Notes: generated by a model from the letters alone, not told the origin. A stretch of DNA of 64,000 bases from an uncultured bacterium (GCA_938083085.1 CALLKX010000005.1:1-64000), one strand, 5' to 3'; shown: positions 1-8,841, counted from the first letter of the stretch. Made by a program: numbers and translations.

Positions 1-120
1 GACGCCGCCCACCGCAAGGCCTACCTCGACGCCCTCATCCAGAGCCTCGGGGGCGACCCCAGCACGGACGCGGGCGTCATCTCAGCAGAGGGGAAGCTCT
101 CCGAGATGCTGGGTCGTTGA
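1..120 (+). CDS. C-terminal end of an unidentified protein
   Basis: The window opens inside an open reading frame in frame 1. Its last 39 codons read from base 1 to a TGA at 118-120, giving a tail that starts DAAHRKAYLDALIQSLGG and ends LSEMLGR. Codon use is GC-rich at third positions, like the neighbours, so this looks like a genuine gene end and not noise. The tail is hydrophilic with a likely amphipathic helix; no domain can be named from it. The rest of the gene lies upstream of the window. A hairpin at 365-409 may stop its transcript. Confidence 0.6.
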   Translation, partial: DAAHRKAYLDALIQSLGGDPSTDAGVISAEGKLSEMLGR

Positions 121-489
121 GCCCGGAAGCGGCTGAGTCTCACTCCTGGATTCCTCGTCGAGGCCCAGCTGGGCAGCACGAATGGGGCCTCCAGGGGTCC
201 TCAGGGGCCTTCAGGATGGTGGATCGCGAGCCGACAGACGGGTGGGACCGAATCAGCTAGAAACAGCGGATGCCTGGGTTGATAACCTAGGGGTTTATAG
301 GTACATTGCCCGTCCGAGATCTGCGCGCTTGGTGGCTGTAGCCGTCAGGAGTGCAGGGAAGGATGGAGAAGGAAGGCCGCCAGCGACTCGTCGCGGGTGG
401 CCTTTCTCCGTTGGGGGTTCCTCGGCGGTCCCGAAGCGAAGGGGCGGTTCGGGAGAGGATCAGGGGTGCCGGCGCAGGAGGGTTCGAGC
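121..489. other. Intergenic stretch between convergent genes
   Basis: No gene supported here. Frames that stay open have the Ser/Arg/Gly-rich composition typical of chance frames in high-GC DNA and no start signal. The only structure I see is the hairpin at 365-409, listed separately. It fits a region lying between the end of the plus-strand gene at 120 and the end of the minus-strand gene at 490. Confidence 0.5.
365..409. terminator. Possible bidirectional terminator hairpin
   Basis: An arm AAGGCCGCC (372-380) pairs with GGTGGCCTT further on with one G-U pair. An inner GCGA/TCGC stem closes a CTCG loop, and outer GGAGAA/TTCTCC arms extend the stem across a small bulge. Pyrimidine-rich tracts follow on either strand (TTTCTCCGTT on plus, CCTTCTCC on minus), but neither is a clean run of T. 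It sits between two converging gene ends, which is where such an element would be expected. Confidence 0.45.
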
Positions 490-1827
490 TCAGGGGGCGA
501 CGGTCCAGTCGGACCAGCCCGCGCCTGCCGTCTCGTGCAGGGTGACGGTGCCCGAGGCGGCGTCGTACGTCCAGGCGGAGGTGGACACCCCCCGGCGGAG
601 CACGTCCATCGGGGGCTGGGGGAACCCCATGAGGACCACGTCGGGGGTCGAGGCGTCGGTGACCTGGAGCACAACGCGCACGTCGGACGAGCTGTCGAGG
701 GCCAGGTCGTCGAGGTGCACACCGACCGTCTGGGCGTTGGCCATCTCGATCAGGTAGAGCATGTTGCTGGTCGGCTGGCTGCTCCAGACCACGGGGGTGA
801 ACTGGCCCTGCTGCTCCTGGACCACCTCCAGCTGTAGCCAGCGGCCGTCACGGTCCGCCACGGTCCGCACCACCTCTCCGGGGGAGGGGAGCTTCGCTTG
901 CTGCTGATCCAGCCAGTCCATCACCGCCGGAGCATCGAGGGTCTCCCACGCGTGCTGGTTGGACTGGACGACGTGCCGGGCCGAGTTCGCCCCGTGGGAG
1001 AGCATCTGGGCGTGCAGCTTCTCGGTCTGCTCCACGATGTAGGGGTTCGGGTCGAAGTCGGCGTTCCAGTGGCGGGTGGGCACATGGGAGAGGTTCGAGG
1101 CCATCTCACCTCCGGGGAGGAGCTGACCGCCGAGGGCGTCGAAATCGATCGTGGAGCTGCGCTGGTAGGCGAACGGGTCCTGGGAGGGCGTCGCACCGAA
1201 CATCAGCGGGCTGCGGAAGAGCAGGGTGTCGTTGGACTGCTGGTAGGTGGCGCGGAGGGAAGCCGTTCCAGTGTGGTTGACCACCGCCGCGATCCTGAGG
1301 CCGGCCGGATCCATGTGGCGGGCTGCGAAGCTGGCGGCGGCGCCGCCGCCCATGGAGAAGCCTGCGGCGTAGACACGGTCGAGGTCGATGGGGAGCCGCG
1401 CCGACAGGAACTCGAAGGCCAGCTCGATGTTCCGCTGGGAGTAATCGATGCCGTAGTTGTACTTGTGGGCGCCGAGGGGGATGAACACGACGTAGCCGCG
1501 GGACATGGCCTCCCCGACCAGGGGCTTCGCCACGAGATCCGCGGGCTCCTCGCCATAGCCGTGGAAGAGGGTCAGGACGGGGGCAGGCCACGCGACGGTC
1601 GCGGGGATCGCGAGGATGAACTCCTCCTGCCAGGCCTGGGTGGGCAGGTTGAGCGTCACGTTCAGCATCCGAGCGCCCACGAGGTTGGCCTGCATGGTCG
1701 GGGCGAACGGCGTCACGGACAGGCCGCCGAGAGAGGTCTGGGTCGGAGCACCCTGACTGGTGGGGCTCTGGGCGGACGCGGGAGCGCCCTGGAATGCGGC
1801 AAGACTTAGAGCGAGAGCGAAGATCAT
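490..1827 (-). CDS. Secreted alpha/beta-hydrolase, esterase-like
   Basis: A 445-residue protein when started at the ATG at 1827, which puts a signal peptide (MIFALALSLAAFQGAPASA) at the N-terminus; upstream in-frame starts give an unnatural leader. Residues about 80-300 form an alpha/beta-hydrolase domain: an oxyanion-type His-Gly near residue 89 (LFHGYGEE), the nucleophile elbow GFSMGGG with Ser158, and a candidate catalytic His292 in NQHAW. This matches polyhydroxybutyrate-depolymerase and feruloyl-esterase-like secreted hydrolases, in which the chain enters an esterase fold with a short lid. The last 110 residues look like a separate beta-rich domain of unknown role. Substrate not deducible. 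It stands alone on the minus strand, with DUF423 divergent from it. Confidence 0.75.
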   Translation of the reverse strand: MIFALALSLAAFQGAPASAQSPTSQGAPTQTSLGGLSVTPFAPTMQANLVGARMLNVTLNLPTQAWQEEFILAIPATVAWPAPVLTLFHGYGEEPADLVAKPLVGEAMSRGYVVFIPLGAHKYNYGIDYSQRNIELAFEFLSARLPIDLDRVYAAGFSMGGGAAASFAARHMDPAGLRIAAVVNHTGTASLRATYQQSNDTLLFRSPLMFGATPSQDPFAYQRSSTIDFDALGGQLLPGGEMASNLSHVPTRHWNADFDPNPYIVEQTEKLHAQMLSHGANSARHVVQSNQHAWETLDAPAVMDWLDQQQAKLPSPGEVVRTVADRDGRWLQLEVVQEQQGQFTPVVWSSQPTSNMLYLIEMANAQTVGVHLDDLALDSSSDVRVVLQVTDASTPDVVLMGFPQPPMDVLRRGVSTSAWTYDAASGTVTLHETAGAGWSDWTVAP

Positions 1828-1938
1828 CGAGGCAGAATCGGTGCGGTGTGGCGACGCGGGGAGCGGCGCAGCTTCCCCCACTGCAACCCCCTCCAAAGAA
1901 ACCTATCCCGCCTCCTGAGCGCGGCTTCGGAATCACCA

Positions 1939-2334
1939 ATGACTCCCAGAATGAATGCCATCGCGGCCACAGGAGCGACACTTTCATGTCTCGGGGTGGG
2001 AATGGGGGCCTTCGGTGCCCATGGCCTCGAGTCCCTGCTTGAGGGCGCGCCAGAGGCCGTCAAGCGCATGGGTTGGTGGACCACCGCCGGCGAGTACCAC
2101 TTGCTCCATGGGGTGGCGCTGGTCGCCGTGGGCGCCGTTGCCGGGAGGAGAGCCGGCTTCCTCGCCCCTGCCTGCTGCCTCGTCCTGGGAACGGTCGTCT
2201 TTTCGGGCACGCTCTACGCGATGGCGCTGGGTGCGCCGACGATCCTCGGAGCCGTCACGCCCCTTGGGGGGCTCGCGCTCATGGTGGGGTGGGCCTGGCT
2301 GGGACTCCGGTTCATGAGACGCAGCGACGTCTGA
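1939..2334 (+). CDS. DUF423 (YgdD-type) inner-membrane protein
   Basis: 131 residues from ATG 1939 (a second ATG at 1951 is also possible). Near the start is GAFGAHGL, the hallmark of the DUF423 family, then four hydrophobic helices, with a Trp-Trp-x-Thr-Ala-x-x-Tyr-His-x-x-His segment between the first and second. Family members are small four-helix membrane proteins of unknown function found in many bacteria; length fits. It is divergent from the esterase gene and ends 73 bp before the converging aminotransferase gene. Confidence 0.85.
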   Translation: MTPRMNAIAATGATLSCLGVGMGAFGAHGLESLLEGAPEAVKRMGWWTTAGEYHLLHGVALVAVGAVAGRRAGFLAPACCLVLGTVVFSGTLYAMALGAPTILGAVTPLGGLALMVGWAWLGLRFMRRSDV

Positions 2335-2407
2335 GCCGCGAAGCACCGCCGGTCCTGCCGCCCTCTCGGCGAGCGGACCCCTGGCGTGTGTATCGACGTG
2401 GGCCCGG

Positions 2408-3310
2408 TCAGTAGCGCGCCAACTCGCGGGCCGACGGGGCGACGGCGTCCGACGTGGTGAGCTCGTCGTAGAGCATGCTCAGGCGCATCGTCAGCGGTCC
2501 CGGCGCGCCGAAGTGGACATCATCGATGCTCTGGATCGGCACCACGCTCCGCACGGAGGTCGTCATGAAGGCCTCGTCGAAGCTTGAGAGGTCACTGACG
2601 TCCACGAACCGCTCTTGGATAGGGATCCCGGCCGCGCGAGCGAGGTCGATCACCGCGCGCACGGTGACCCCGGGGAGGACGCCGGAGGGGGCGTGGTAAA
2701 CCTCGCCGTCCCGGACAAGGACCACATTGCTCTGGGTGCCCTCGAGGACCATGCCGTCCTGCGAGAGCATGATGTGTTCGTACGCCTCGGGATCGCCGTG
2801 TGCGTTGATCCAGGCCTCCCTCAACGGGATGAAGTCCGAGGTCTTCACGGCCGCGTTGGGGCGGCGGAGACCCGGCGCGGTCTGGAGCCTGGCCCCGTGG
2901 GTTCGAACGTCCCCTCGAGGGCCGCGATACGCGCTGGCTGCGATCAGCACGTTGCCCTCACCGCCGAATGTGGCCGCGGAGCCCGCGGCCACGTCGAGTC
3001 GCAGGCGTGCCTCGGCGTCGAAGGCGTCGGTGGCTTGGCGAGCCGCGGACTCGAGCGCGCGCACGAGGCTCTCCTCGTCGTAGTGAAGTGGCGTCTTGAA
3101 GTGAGCGGCAGACTCCCGGAGCCGTGTGAGGTGAGTCCGCAGGCCAAAGAAGAGGCTCCGCTCGAAGGTCCGCAGGCCTTCGTAAACGCCGGGCGAGACC
3201 ACATCCAGGGCCTTCGACGCGGTACCGAATGCGGCCGGAAACTCGACGGCCGTGGCCCCGCTGGAATCGCCGATGAAGAGGATCTGGTCGCGGGTGGTCT
3301 CGGTGGGCAT
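2408..3310 (-). CDS. Class-IV PLP-dependent aminotransferase
   Basis: 300 residues from ATG 3310; an ATG at 3337 would add nine residues. It has the fold-type IV signature: a PLP-binding Lys156 in NAAVKTSDF and the Glu/Thr phosphate-side motif LEGTQSNVVLV, followed by GVLPGVTV and FMTTSVRSVVP. These are shared by branched-chain aminotransferase (IlvE), D-amino-acid aminotransferase and aminodeoxychorismate lyase. The 'EAFMTTSVRSVVPI' ending and the early 'GVYEGLRTF' are typical of the IlvE-like group, so transfer of the amino group of a branched-chain or similar amino acid to 2-oxoglutarate is the likeliest reaction, but substrate cannot be fixed. Divergent from the lipoprotein gene at 3449. 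Confidence 0.8.
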   Translation of the reverse strand: MPTETTRDQILFIGDSSGATAVEFPAAFGTASKALDVVSPGVYEGLRTFERSLFFGLRTHLTRLRESAAHFKTPLHYDEESLVRALESAARQATDAFDAEARLRLDVAAGSAATFGGEGNVLIAASAYRGPRGDVRTHGARLQTAPGLRRPNAAVKTSDFIPLREAWINAHGDPEAYEHIMLSQDGMVLEGTQSNVVLVRDGEVYHAPSGVLPGVTVRAVIDLARAAGIPIQERFVDVSDLSSFDEAFMTTSVRSVVPIQSIDDVHFGAPGPLTMRLSMLYDELTTSDAVAPSARELARY

Positions 3311-3448
3311 CGTGCTAGCAGGGGGGTGGTGGTACATCTCGAGAACGTCCCGGTGAAGAGGGCTTGCCGGTCTCTCGCGCCCCCCTATGATCCGCGCGTC
3401 TTGTCGGAACTGAAGCCTCAATCGGCGGTTCCTGACCCCAGCCTCGTC

Positions 3449-4081
3449 ATGCCGCCCGTCTCATTCCTCAAGCTGGCTCCCCTTGTCCTCGTGCTGTCCC
3501 TCGCGGGCTGCGCAGGAAACGGAACGGACACTGGCTTCCGGCTCCCCCCGCGACTCGACGCGGAGCCGCTTGGAGGCGTGAAGCGTTCACTCACCTACAG
3601 CGGTGATTGGGTAGGCGGTGCGCCCACGGACGGCTCTGCGGAGGCGTCGATCAACCTCGCGTGTCGTCGCGGCGTGGAGATGGTGGTGGACCTCAGGCGC
3701 GCGCCGGACGGGGGAGGGCTCGTGGAATCCGCCGCGCGCGGCGCGGGGTTGGCGTTCGTTGCGGTTGACCCCTCGGGCGACGAGTGCGCCGCCGGGGAGA
3801 CGCCGGCCTCTGTCGAAGACCACGGAGTTCTCGTGGCGGACGGGGCGCTTGAAGAGGTCCGGCGCCTGCTGAACACTCCCGGTCGGCCCAGGGTCCTGAT
3901 GCTTGACGACGACGGGACCCTCGCCGCGGTCATGTACGGCGTCTACCTCGCGGAGGACGTGGGGCTCGATGAGGGGGCGGTGGTCGACGCCCTCCGGGCC
4001 ACAGGGCTCTCTGGAACGGAGCTTCGAGCGATCCTCAGGGAGGCCAGAAGGCAGGTTGAGGCGTCGTCTGGGTCGAATTAG
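3449..4081 (+). CDS. Lipoprotein, Cys-phosphatase-like fold without catalytic Cys
   Basis: 210 residues from ATG 3449. The N-terminus is a lipoprotein signal ending in the lipobox LSLAGC, so the mature protein is lipid-anchored. The rest resembles the DUF442 / dual-specificity-phosphatase-like fold: an early strand with VVDLRR, a second with FVAVDP, and a hydrophobic strand where the Cys-x-x-x-x-x-Arg loop should lie. Here that loop reads VLMLDDDGTLAAV, so both the nucleophilic Cys and the Arg are absent. The lipoprotein at 28886-29419 has the same layout and keeps the Cys and Arg. I infer a non-catalytic homologue. It probably shares a transcript with the DUF547 gene 27 bp downstream. Confidence 0.6.
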   Translation: MPPVSFLKLAPLVLVLSLAGCAGNGTDTGFRLPPRLDAEPLGGVKRSLTYSGDWVGGAPTDGSAEASINLACRRGVEMVVDLRRAPDGGGLVESAARGAGLAFVAVDPSGDECAAGETPASVEDHGVLVADGALEEVRRLLNTPGRPRVLMLDDDGTLAAVMYGVYLAEDVGLDEGAVVDALRATGLSGTELRAILREARRQVEASSGSN

Positions 4082-4108
4082 AGTGCCGGGGTCATCTGGT
4101 CGGACACG

Positions 4109-4948
4109 GTGTCCGAATCACCCATCGTGCTCCCCCGCCTTCTCTCGCTCCTTCACCTCGGGCTGCTCGCCGCGATCGTGACCGTGACCCTGGGCGGGCG
4201 GTCACCCGACGAGCCGTTCGACCACGCGCACGCTGGGCTCCAGGCGGTCCTTGGCGAGGTGCTCGAGGAGGGCCTCGTGGACTACGCCGGGCTACGTCGT
4301 TCACCCGAGGGCCTCGACGCCTACCTCGCCTCGCTCGAAGGCGTGACCCCGCGTGAGCTTGGGCGCTGGAGTCGCGCGGAGCGCTTCGCGTTCTGGATCA
4401 ACGCCTACAACGCCTTCACGCTGCAGCTGGTGCGGGACGCGGGGCCAGTGACAAGCATCAAGAAGATCGGGGGGTGGTTCGGGTCACCTTGGAAGAAGCG
4501 CTTCATCCCGATGGGGGGCTTTGACCCAAAGGGCAAGGGGCGCAAGCTCTGCCTGAATGACATCGAGCACGAGATCCTCCGACCGCAGTTCGCCGATGCG
4601 CGCCTGCATGCGGCCGTGAACTGCGCGTCCATCGGGTGTCCGCCCCTCCGCCCGGAGCCCTATCGAGCCGCCGGACTCGACCGACAGCTCAGCGACCAGG
4701 TCCGCACCTGGCTGATGGACGCGGATCGCAATGAACTCAGGCCGGTGAAGGGAGCCGTCCGCGTCTCGAAGATCTTCGACTGGTTCGAGGAGGACTTCGG
4801 CGATGGGGACGAGGAGGTGGTGGGTTGGATCGCCACACAGCTTCAAGGCGCCGAGGTCGCGGACGCGCTGCGGCGTGCGGCTCCGAAGCTTCGGGTTCGG
4901 TACATGGACTACGACTGGGGTCTGAACGCGCTGCCCGAGCGTCGCTAG
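4109..4948 (+). CDS. DUF547 protein, probably exported
   Basis: 279 residues from a GTG at 4109 (another GTG at 4127 is possible). A hydrophobic segment at residues about 9-30 is a signal anchor or signal peptide. The DUF547 core follows: AFWINAYNAFTL near residue 95, the block CLNDIEHEILRP, then LHAAVNCASIGCPPL and RYMDYDWGLN at the end. DUF547 proteins are widespread in bacteria and plants; no enzymatic reaction is established, although the conserved Asn-Cys-x-x-x-x-Cys suggests a thiol or metal site. It lies 27 bp after the lipoprotein gene and 79 bp before tryptophan 2,3-dioxygenase on the same strand. Confidence 0.85.
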   Translation: MSESPIVLPRLLSLLHLGLLAAIVTVTLGGRSPDEPFDHAHAGLQAVLGEVLEEGLVDYAGLRRSPEGLDAYLASLEGVTPRELGRWSRAERFAFWINAYNAFTLQLVRDAGPVTSIKKIGGWFGSPWKKRFIPMGGFDPKGKGRKLCLNDIEHEILRPQFADARLHAAVNCASIGCPPLRPEPYRAAGLDRQLSDQVRTWLMDADRNELRPVKGAVRVSKIFDWFEEDFGDGDEEVVGWIATQLQGAEVADALRRAAPKLRVRYMDYDWGLNALPERR

Positions 4949-5027
4949 GGCGGTGGACGGCGGGTCCGCCCCGGAACCACCCCGACGGCCCGCATCGCCG
5001 CGGCTCCGGGAGAGTATTCTCGCCCCC

Positions 5028-6152
5028 ATGAAGCCCTCTCCGACGACCTACTGGGACTACATCCGGGTTGAAGAACTCCTCTCTCTCCAGCAGGGACTCG
5101 CCGCCGATGAGGACGAGATCACGAACGAGGAGGCGTTGTTCGTCACCGTCCATCAGGTCTACGAGCTCTGGTTCAAGCTGATCCTGAGAGACCTGCGGAG
5201 CGCCCGCGATCTGTTCATGGCGCCCCGTGTTGCAGAGCAGGAGTTGTCCGGCGCCGTGGAGCGGCTGCGGCGAATCGCGACGATCTTCAGGGTCGCCGTG
5301 GCTCACTTCGAGGTGGTCGAGACGATCTCCACGCGGGCATACCTCGGGTTTCGCGACAAGCTCATGCCCGCCAGCGGTTTCCAGAGCGCGCAGCTCCGTC
5401 AAATCGAGGTCCTGTTCGGCCTTGAGGAGGCCGACCGGATTCCGCTCGGGCCGCCGGGCAGCCACCTGGCGGCGCTCGAGAAGCCCGGGGGTGGATCTAC
5501 CCCTGCCTTGCGCCGGGTTCAAGAGACCATGGCGGATGGTCCGAACCTCAGGGAGGCCATCGAGGCCTGGCTCGCTCGGACACCGATCGACGCCATCCGG
5601 AACGCGAGCGGCGAGGTCGAGAGTGATTCGGTCGGGTTCGTGGAGCGGTACCTGGCGGCTCACCGGAAGGTCATCGGGCGGACCCGTGATCACGCTGGGG
5701 CTGTGGCCGCGGAGACCGGCCGGGACGTGAAGGTCGCCCAGGAGCGGCTGGCGGCAAACTACGAGCGCGAGCGCGCCTCGGTGGAGGAGTTCCTGGCTCC
5801 CTCTGACCCCGCGGTTGGGGCGTCGGTCGGGGCCGTCCGTGCTGCGCTGGTCTTCCTCGAGTCCTATCGGGAGCTGCCTCTGCTCGCGTGGCCGCGCGAG
5901 GTGCTCGCAGCCCTCCTCGAGGTCGAGCAGGGGTTCGTGATCTTCCGCCAGCGCCACGCTCGAATGGTAGAGCGCGTCATCGGACGGCGGACGGGCACGG
6001 GTGGGAGCGCCGGGGTCGAGTACCTCGACAAGACCGCGATCGAGTATCGAATCTTCAAGGACATCTGGGCCGTGCGGACGGTCTTGCTCCCCCTCGAGGA
6101 CGTCCCCCCGCTCAGGGACCCTTCCTTCTATGGCTTCGAGGCCCGCGACTGA
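5028..6152 (+). CDS. kynA: Tryptophan 2,3-dioxygenase
   Basis: 374 residues from ATG 5028, which gives the usual start just before TTYWDYIRVEELLSLQ. The haem enzyme inserts both atoms of O2 into L-tryptophan to give N-formylkynurenine. Family landmarks are all present: His42 in VTVHQVYELWFKL (substrate-side base), RDKLMPASGFQSAQLRQIE, the haem-ligand His310 in FRQRHARMVERVIG, and the substrate-carboxylate loop GTGGSAGVEYLDKT. Length is longer than the roughly 280-300 residues of many bacterial homologues because of a helical middle section (about 130-240). No kynurenine formamidase or kynureninase gene is seen in the window, so whether it feeds NAD synthesis or tryptophan breakdown is open. 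Confidence 0.93.
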   Translation: MKPSPTTYWDYIRVEELLSLQQGLAADEDEITNEEALFVTVHQVYELWFKLILRDLRSARDLFMAPRVAEQELSGAVERLRRIATIFRVAVAHFEVVETISTRAYLGFRDKLMPASGFQSAQLRQIEVLFGLEEADRIPLGPPGSHLAALEKPGGGSTPALRRVQETMADGPNLREAIEAWLARTPIDAIRNASGEVESDSVGFVERYLAAHRKVIGRTRDHAGAVAAETGRDVKVAQERLAANYERERASVEEFLAPSDPAVGASVGAVRAALVFLESYRELPLLAWPREVLAALLEVEQGFVIFRQRHARMVERVIGRRTGTGGSAGVEYLDKTAIEYRIFKDIWAVRTVLLPLEDVPPLRDPSFYGFEARD

Positions 6153-6248
6153 GGACGTGGTCGCACCGGCCTAGCTGGAATCTGCGCCGAGCTTCACACT
6201 CCCTTGATGCGGCACCGGCATCTTGGTCAATAGCCTCCTGAAGATCCC

Positions 6249-6932
6249 ATGGGCAAAGAGACCATCCTCATCGTCGAAGACGACCCTGACATTGTCGAGC
6301 TTCTCGAGTACTCCCTCGGGCGCGAGGGCTATTCGATCCTGATCGCCCGCAACGGCGAGAAGGGGCTCTCAGAGGCGAGGCGCCGCAAGCCGTCCCTGGT
6401 GCTCCTCGACCTGATGCTTCCCGGGCTGGACGGCCTCCAGGTCTGCCGGGCCCTGAAGGAGGATGACAGAACGAAGGCCATCCCCGTGATGATGCTCACG
6501 GCGCGAGGAGAAGAGAGCGACGTCATCGTGGGGCTGGAGTTTGGAGCGGACGACTACGTCCGCAAGCCGTTCAGCCCCCGGGAGCTGCTCGCACGTATTC
6601 GCGCCGTGCTCCGCCGCGGCCAGCCCGTCGCCGAGGCGCGCCTTCGTATCGAGTTGGGGCCGGTCACCCTCGACAAGGAGCGTCACGAGGTCACGATCGA
6701 CGACGTGCCTGTGGTCTTCACTCGGTCTGAGTTTCGGCTGCTCTGGCGCCTCGCCAAGTACCCAGGCCGGGTCTACACGCGAGATGAGCTCGTGGAGAGC
6801 CTCACGGACGGGGAGGCGGTGATCCTCGACCGGAACATCGATGTCCACGTGAGCGCGATCCGGAAGAAGCTCGGTGAGCACGGTGGCACGATCGTCACCG
6901 TTCGAGGTGTCGGCTACAAGGTGGTCGACTGA
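6249..6932 (+). CDS. PhoB/OmpR-type response regulator
   Basis: 227 residues from ATG 6249. The receiver domain (1-120) has the acidic pocket EDD at 10-12, phospho-acceptor Asp54 in LLDLMLPG, Thr84 and Lys106 in DDYVRKPFSP. A winged-helix OmpR/PhoB DNA-binding domain occupies 130-225, with FTRSEFRLLWRL and RNIDVHVSAIRKKLG ending in VRGVGYKV. It precedes a PhoR-like histidine kinase on the same strand and the pair converge on a phosphate-porin-like gene, so phosphate sensing is the best guess. No Pho box matching the enterobacterial consensus was seen nearby. Confidence 0.9.
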   Translation: MGKETILIVEDDPDIVELLEYSLGREGYSILIARNGEKGLSEARRRKPSLVLLDLMLPGLDGLQVCRALKEDDRTKAIPVMMLTARGEESDVIVGLEFGADDYVRKPFSPRELLARIRAVLRRGQPVAEARLRIELGPVTLDKERHEVTIDDVPVVFTRSEFRLLWRLAKYPGRVYTRDELVESLTDGEAVILDRNIDVHVSAIRKKLGEHGGTIVTVRGVGYKVVD

Positions 6933-6945
6933 GGCCCGCGGCCGG

Positions 6946-6959
6946 CTCCCCATGGGGAG
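6946..6959. repeat. Perfect 14-bp palindrome
   Basis: CTCCCCATGGGGAG is its own reverse complement and lies in the 121-bp gap between the response-regulator and kinase genes. There is no loop and no following T run, so it is a poor terminator. It could be an operator or chance. Confidence 0.3.
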
Positions 6960-7053
6960 GAGTGCCGTGACGCTTGTTCTGTGCGTGCGAGTCCCACGAG
7001 GCGCTCCATACTCCTTCACCCCCGAGGCGCCCAGCCGGTAGCTTGTGGCAGCG

Positions 7054-8841
7054 ATGTTCCGCTCGAAGTTCTTCTGGAGGCTGTTCAGCTCCTACGCGCT
7101 CCTCATCTTCTTGACGGTCGGCGCGATCGGCGTCCTTGTGCACGACAAGTACGGCCGCAGCCTGCAGGAGCAGGTCGCGACGGACCTCCGCAACGTGGCG
7201 ATCGCGCTCGGAGAGCTCTCTCAGGATGACTTCGGCGGCGTGGACCGCACCTACCTCCAGCGCCGCGTGGCCGAGGTCAGCCAGCGGACCGGCCGTCGGA
7301 TCACGATGATCCGGCGTGATGGCGTGGTGCTCGCTGACTCGGAGGAGGAGCCGGCAGAGATGGAGAATCACCTCGGCGGCAGGCAGGAGATCGTCGACGC
7401 GATCACCCTGGGTGAGGGCGTCGCTGTGCGCGAGAGTGCGACCACGGGCGCCGAGACCTTGTACGTCGCCGTATGCCGAGACCACGACCGGGACCTCGGC
7501 GGCCTGGTTCGCGTCGCTGTACGCACCCAGTCTCTCGAGGACAAGAAGCGCGAGGTGGCGCGCCTCCTGTTCCTCGGCGCCTTGATCGCGAGCCTGCCGG
7601 CGCTCTTCGTCGGCGCCCTGCTGGTCCGCCGGATCTCCACGCCGCTGGTTCAGATGCGCGCCGTGGCAGTCGCCATGGGAGCGGGTGACTACGAGGCGGC
7701 CGCGAGGCTGCCCCAGGGAGCCCGCGACGGGGACGAGGTCGGTGACCTCGCCCGGTCCTTCCAGCAGCTGGGCCACGACATCAAGCAGCAGGTCGCGGAC
7801 CTGACCGCGGGCCAGGAGAGGCTCCGCGCCATGGTGGCTGGCATGACCGAGGGGGTCGTCGCGCTCGACGTGGACGACCAGGTGACCTTCTCCAATCACG
7901 CGGCGCGGAGCCTCCTCGGCATCCGTGAGGACGAGACGGACCCGGCGGCATGGCGTGAGGGGAACCTCGCGGGTCTCGTCGAGCTGGTGCACCGCGCTCG
8001 GTCGACGGAGATCCCGGCCCGACAGGAGCTCGAGCTCAGTCAGACGGACGAGACTGCGATCGTCAATGCCGAGGCGAGGAGCTTCCAGGACGGCGACTCC
8101 GTGGGCGTGGTGGCCGTGCTCAATGACGTCTCCGAGGTCCGCCGGCTGGAGCGCATACGCCGGGACTTCGTGGCCAACGTCAGCCACGAACTAAAGACTC
8201 CCCTGACGAACATCCGTGGCTACGTCGAGATGCTGCTGGACGGTGCGGTGGCGGAAGAGGATCGGGGACAGCGGTTCCTTGAGATCGTCCAGAAGAACGT
8301 GCTCCGCCTCAATCACCTCGTGATGGACCTGCTGAGCCTGGCGCGAATTGAGGAGGACGTAAGCCGCCCCTCTCTCGCGCCGCTCGACCTCAGGGCCTTC
8401 GTGGAGGAGGGAGTGCGTCGGCATGAACCGACCGCGGTGGCCCGTGACCAGACCGTGAGCCTCGAGGGTGTCGACGGCGAGCTCTGGGTGATGGCGGACC
8501 GGGAGGCCCTCCAGCAGGTCTTCGACAACCTCCTCGACAACGCGCTGAAGTACACACCCACCGGGGGCCGGATCGCGGTCAGCGTTCAGCTGCAGGAGGG
8601 GAAGGCCGTGCTGGCGGTCACGGACAACGGCCTGGGCATCCCGGAGGAGGACCAGGCGCGGATCTTCGAGCGTTTCTATCGCGTCGACAAGGCGCGCTCC
8701 CTCGAGGTGGGGGGGACCGGCCTCGGACTGTCCATCGTGAAGCACCTCGTCCAATGGCTCGACGGGTCCATTGAGCTCGAGAGCACGCCTGGCTCAGGCA
8801 GCACGTTTCGCGTGTACCTCAACCTCGCAGCCGTCGACTAG
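7054..8841 (+). CDS. PhoR-like membrane sensor histidine kinase
   Basis: 595 residues from ATG 7054 (a GTG three codons upstream, at 7045, is an alternative). Order: transmembrane helix about 9-28, periplasmic sensor domain to about 165, second helix about 168-190, HAMP linker, PAS domain about 255-365, then HisKA with the phospho-accepting His378 in NVSHELKTPLTNIRGY, and a HATPase domain with N box DNLLDNALKY, G1 DNGLGIPEED, F box FERFYR and G2 GGTGLGLSIVKHL. It should phosphorylate the regulator encoded 121 bp upstream. PhoR, which has the same TM-HAMP-PAS-HisKA-HATPase order, is the nearest known model. Its TAG stop shares bases with the stop of the convergent porin gene. Confidence 0.92.
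   Translation: MFRSKFFWRLFSSYALLIFLTVGAIGVLVHDKYGRSLQEQVATDLRNVAIALGELSQDDFGGVDRTYLQRRVAEVSQRTGRRITMIRRDGVVLADSEEEPAEMENHLGGRQEIVDAITLGEGVAVRESATTGAETLYVAVCRDHDRDLGGLVRVAVRTQSLEDKKREVARLLFLGALIASLPALFVGALLVRRISTPLVQMRAVAVAMGAGDYEAAARLPQGARDGDEVGDLARSFQQLGHDIKQQVADLTAGQERLRAMVAGMTEGVVALDVDDQVTFSNHAARSLLGIREDETDPAAWREGNLAGLVELVHRARSTEIPARQELELSQTDETAIVNAEARSFQDGDSVGVVAVLNDVSEVRRLERIRRDFVANVSHELKTPLTNIRGYVEMLLDGAVAEEDRGQRFLEIVQKNVLRLNHLVMDLLSLARIEEDVSRPSLAPLDLRAFVEEGVRRHEPTAVARDQTVSLEGVDGELWVMADREALQQVFDNLLDNALKYTPTGGRIAVSVQLQEGKAVLAVTDNGLGIPEEDQARIFERFYRVDKARSLEVGGTGLGLSIVKHLVQWLDGSIELESTPGSGSTFRVYLNLAAVD

Noticed and set aside
6153-6248. Search for a Pho box or promoter before the response-regulator gene
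   Set aside because: No CTGTCAT-like direct repeat and no convincing -35/-10 pair; nothing to annotate.
6895-8187. Minus-strand frame of about 430 codons
   Set aside because: Antisense to the histidine kinase; no start context and no domain pattern.
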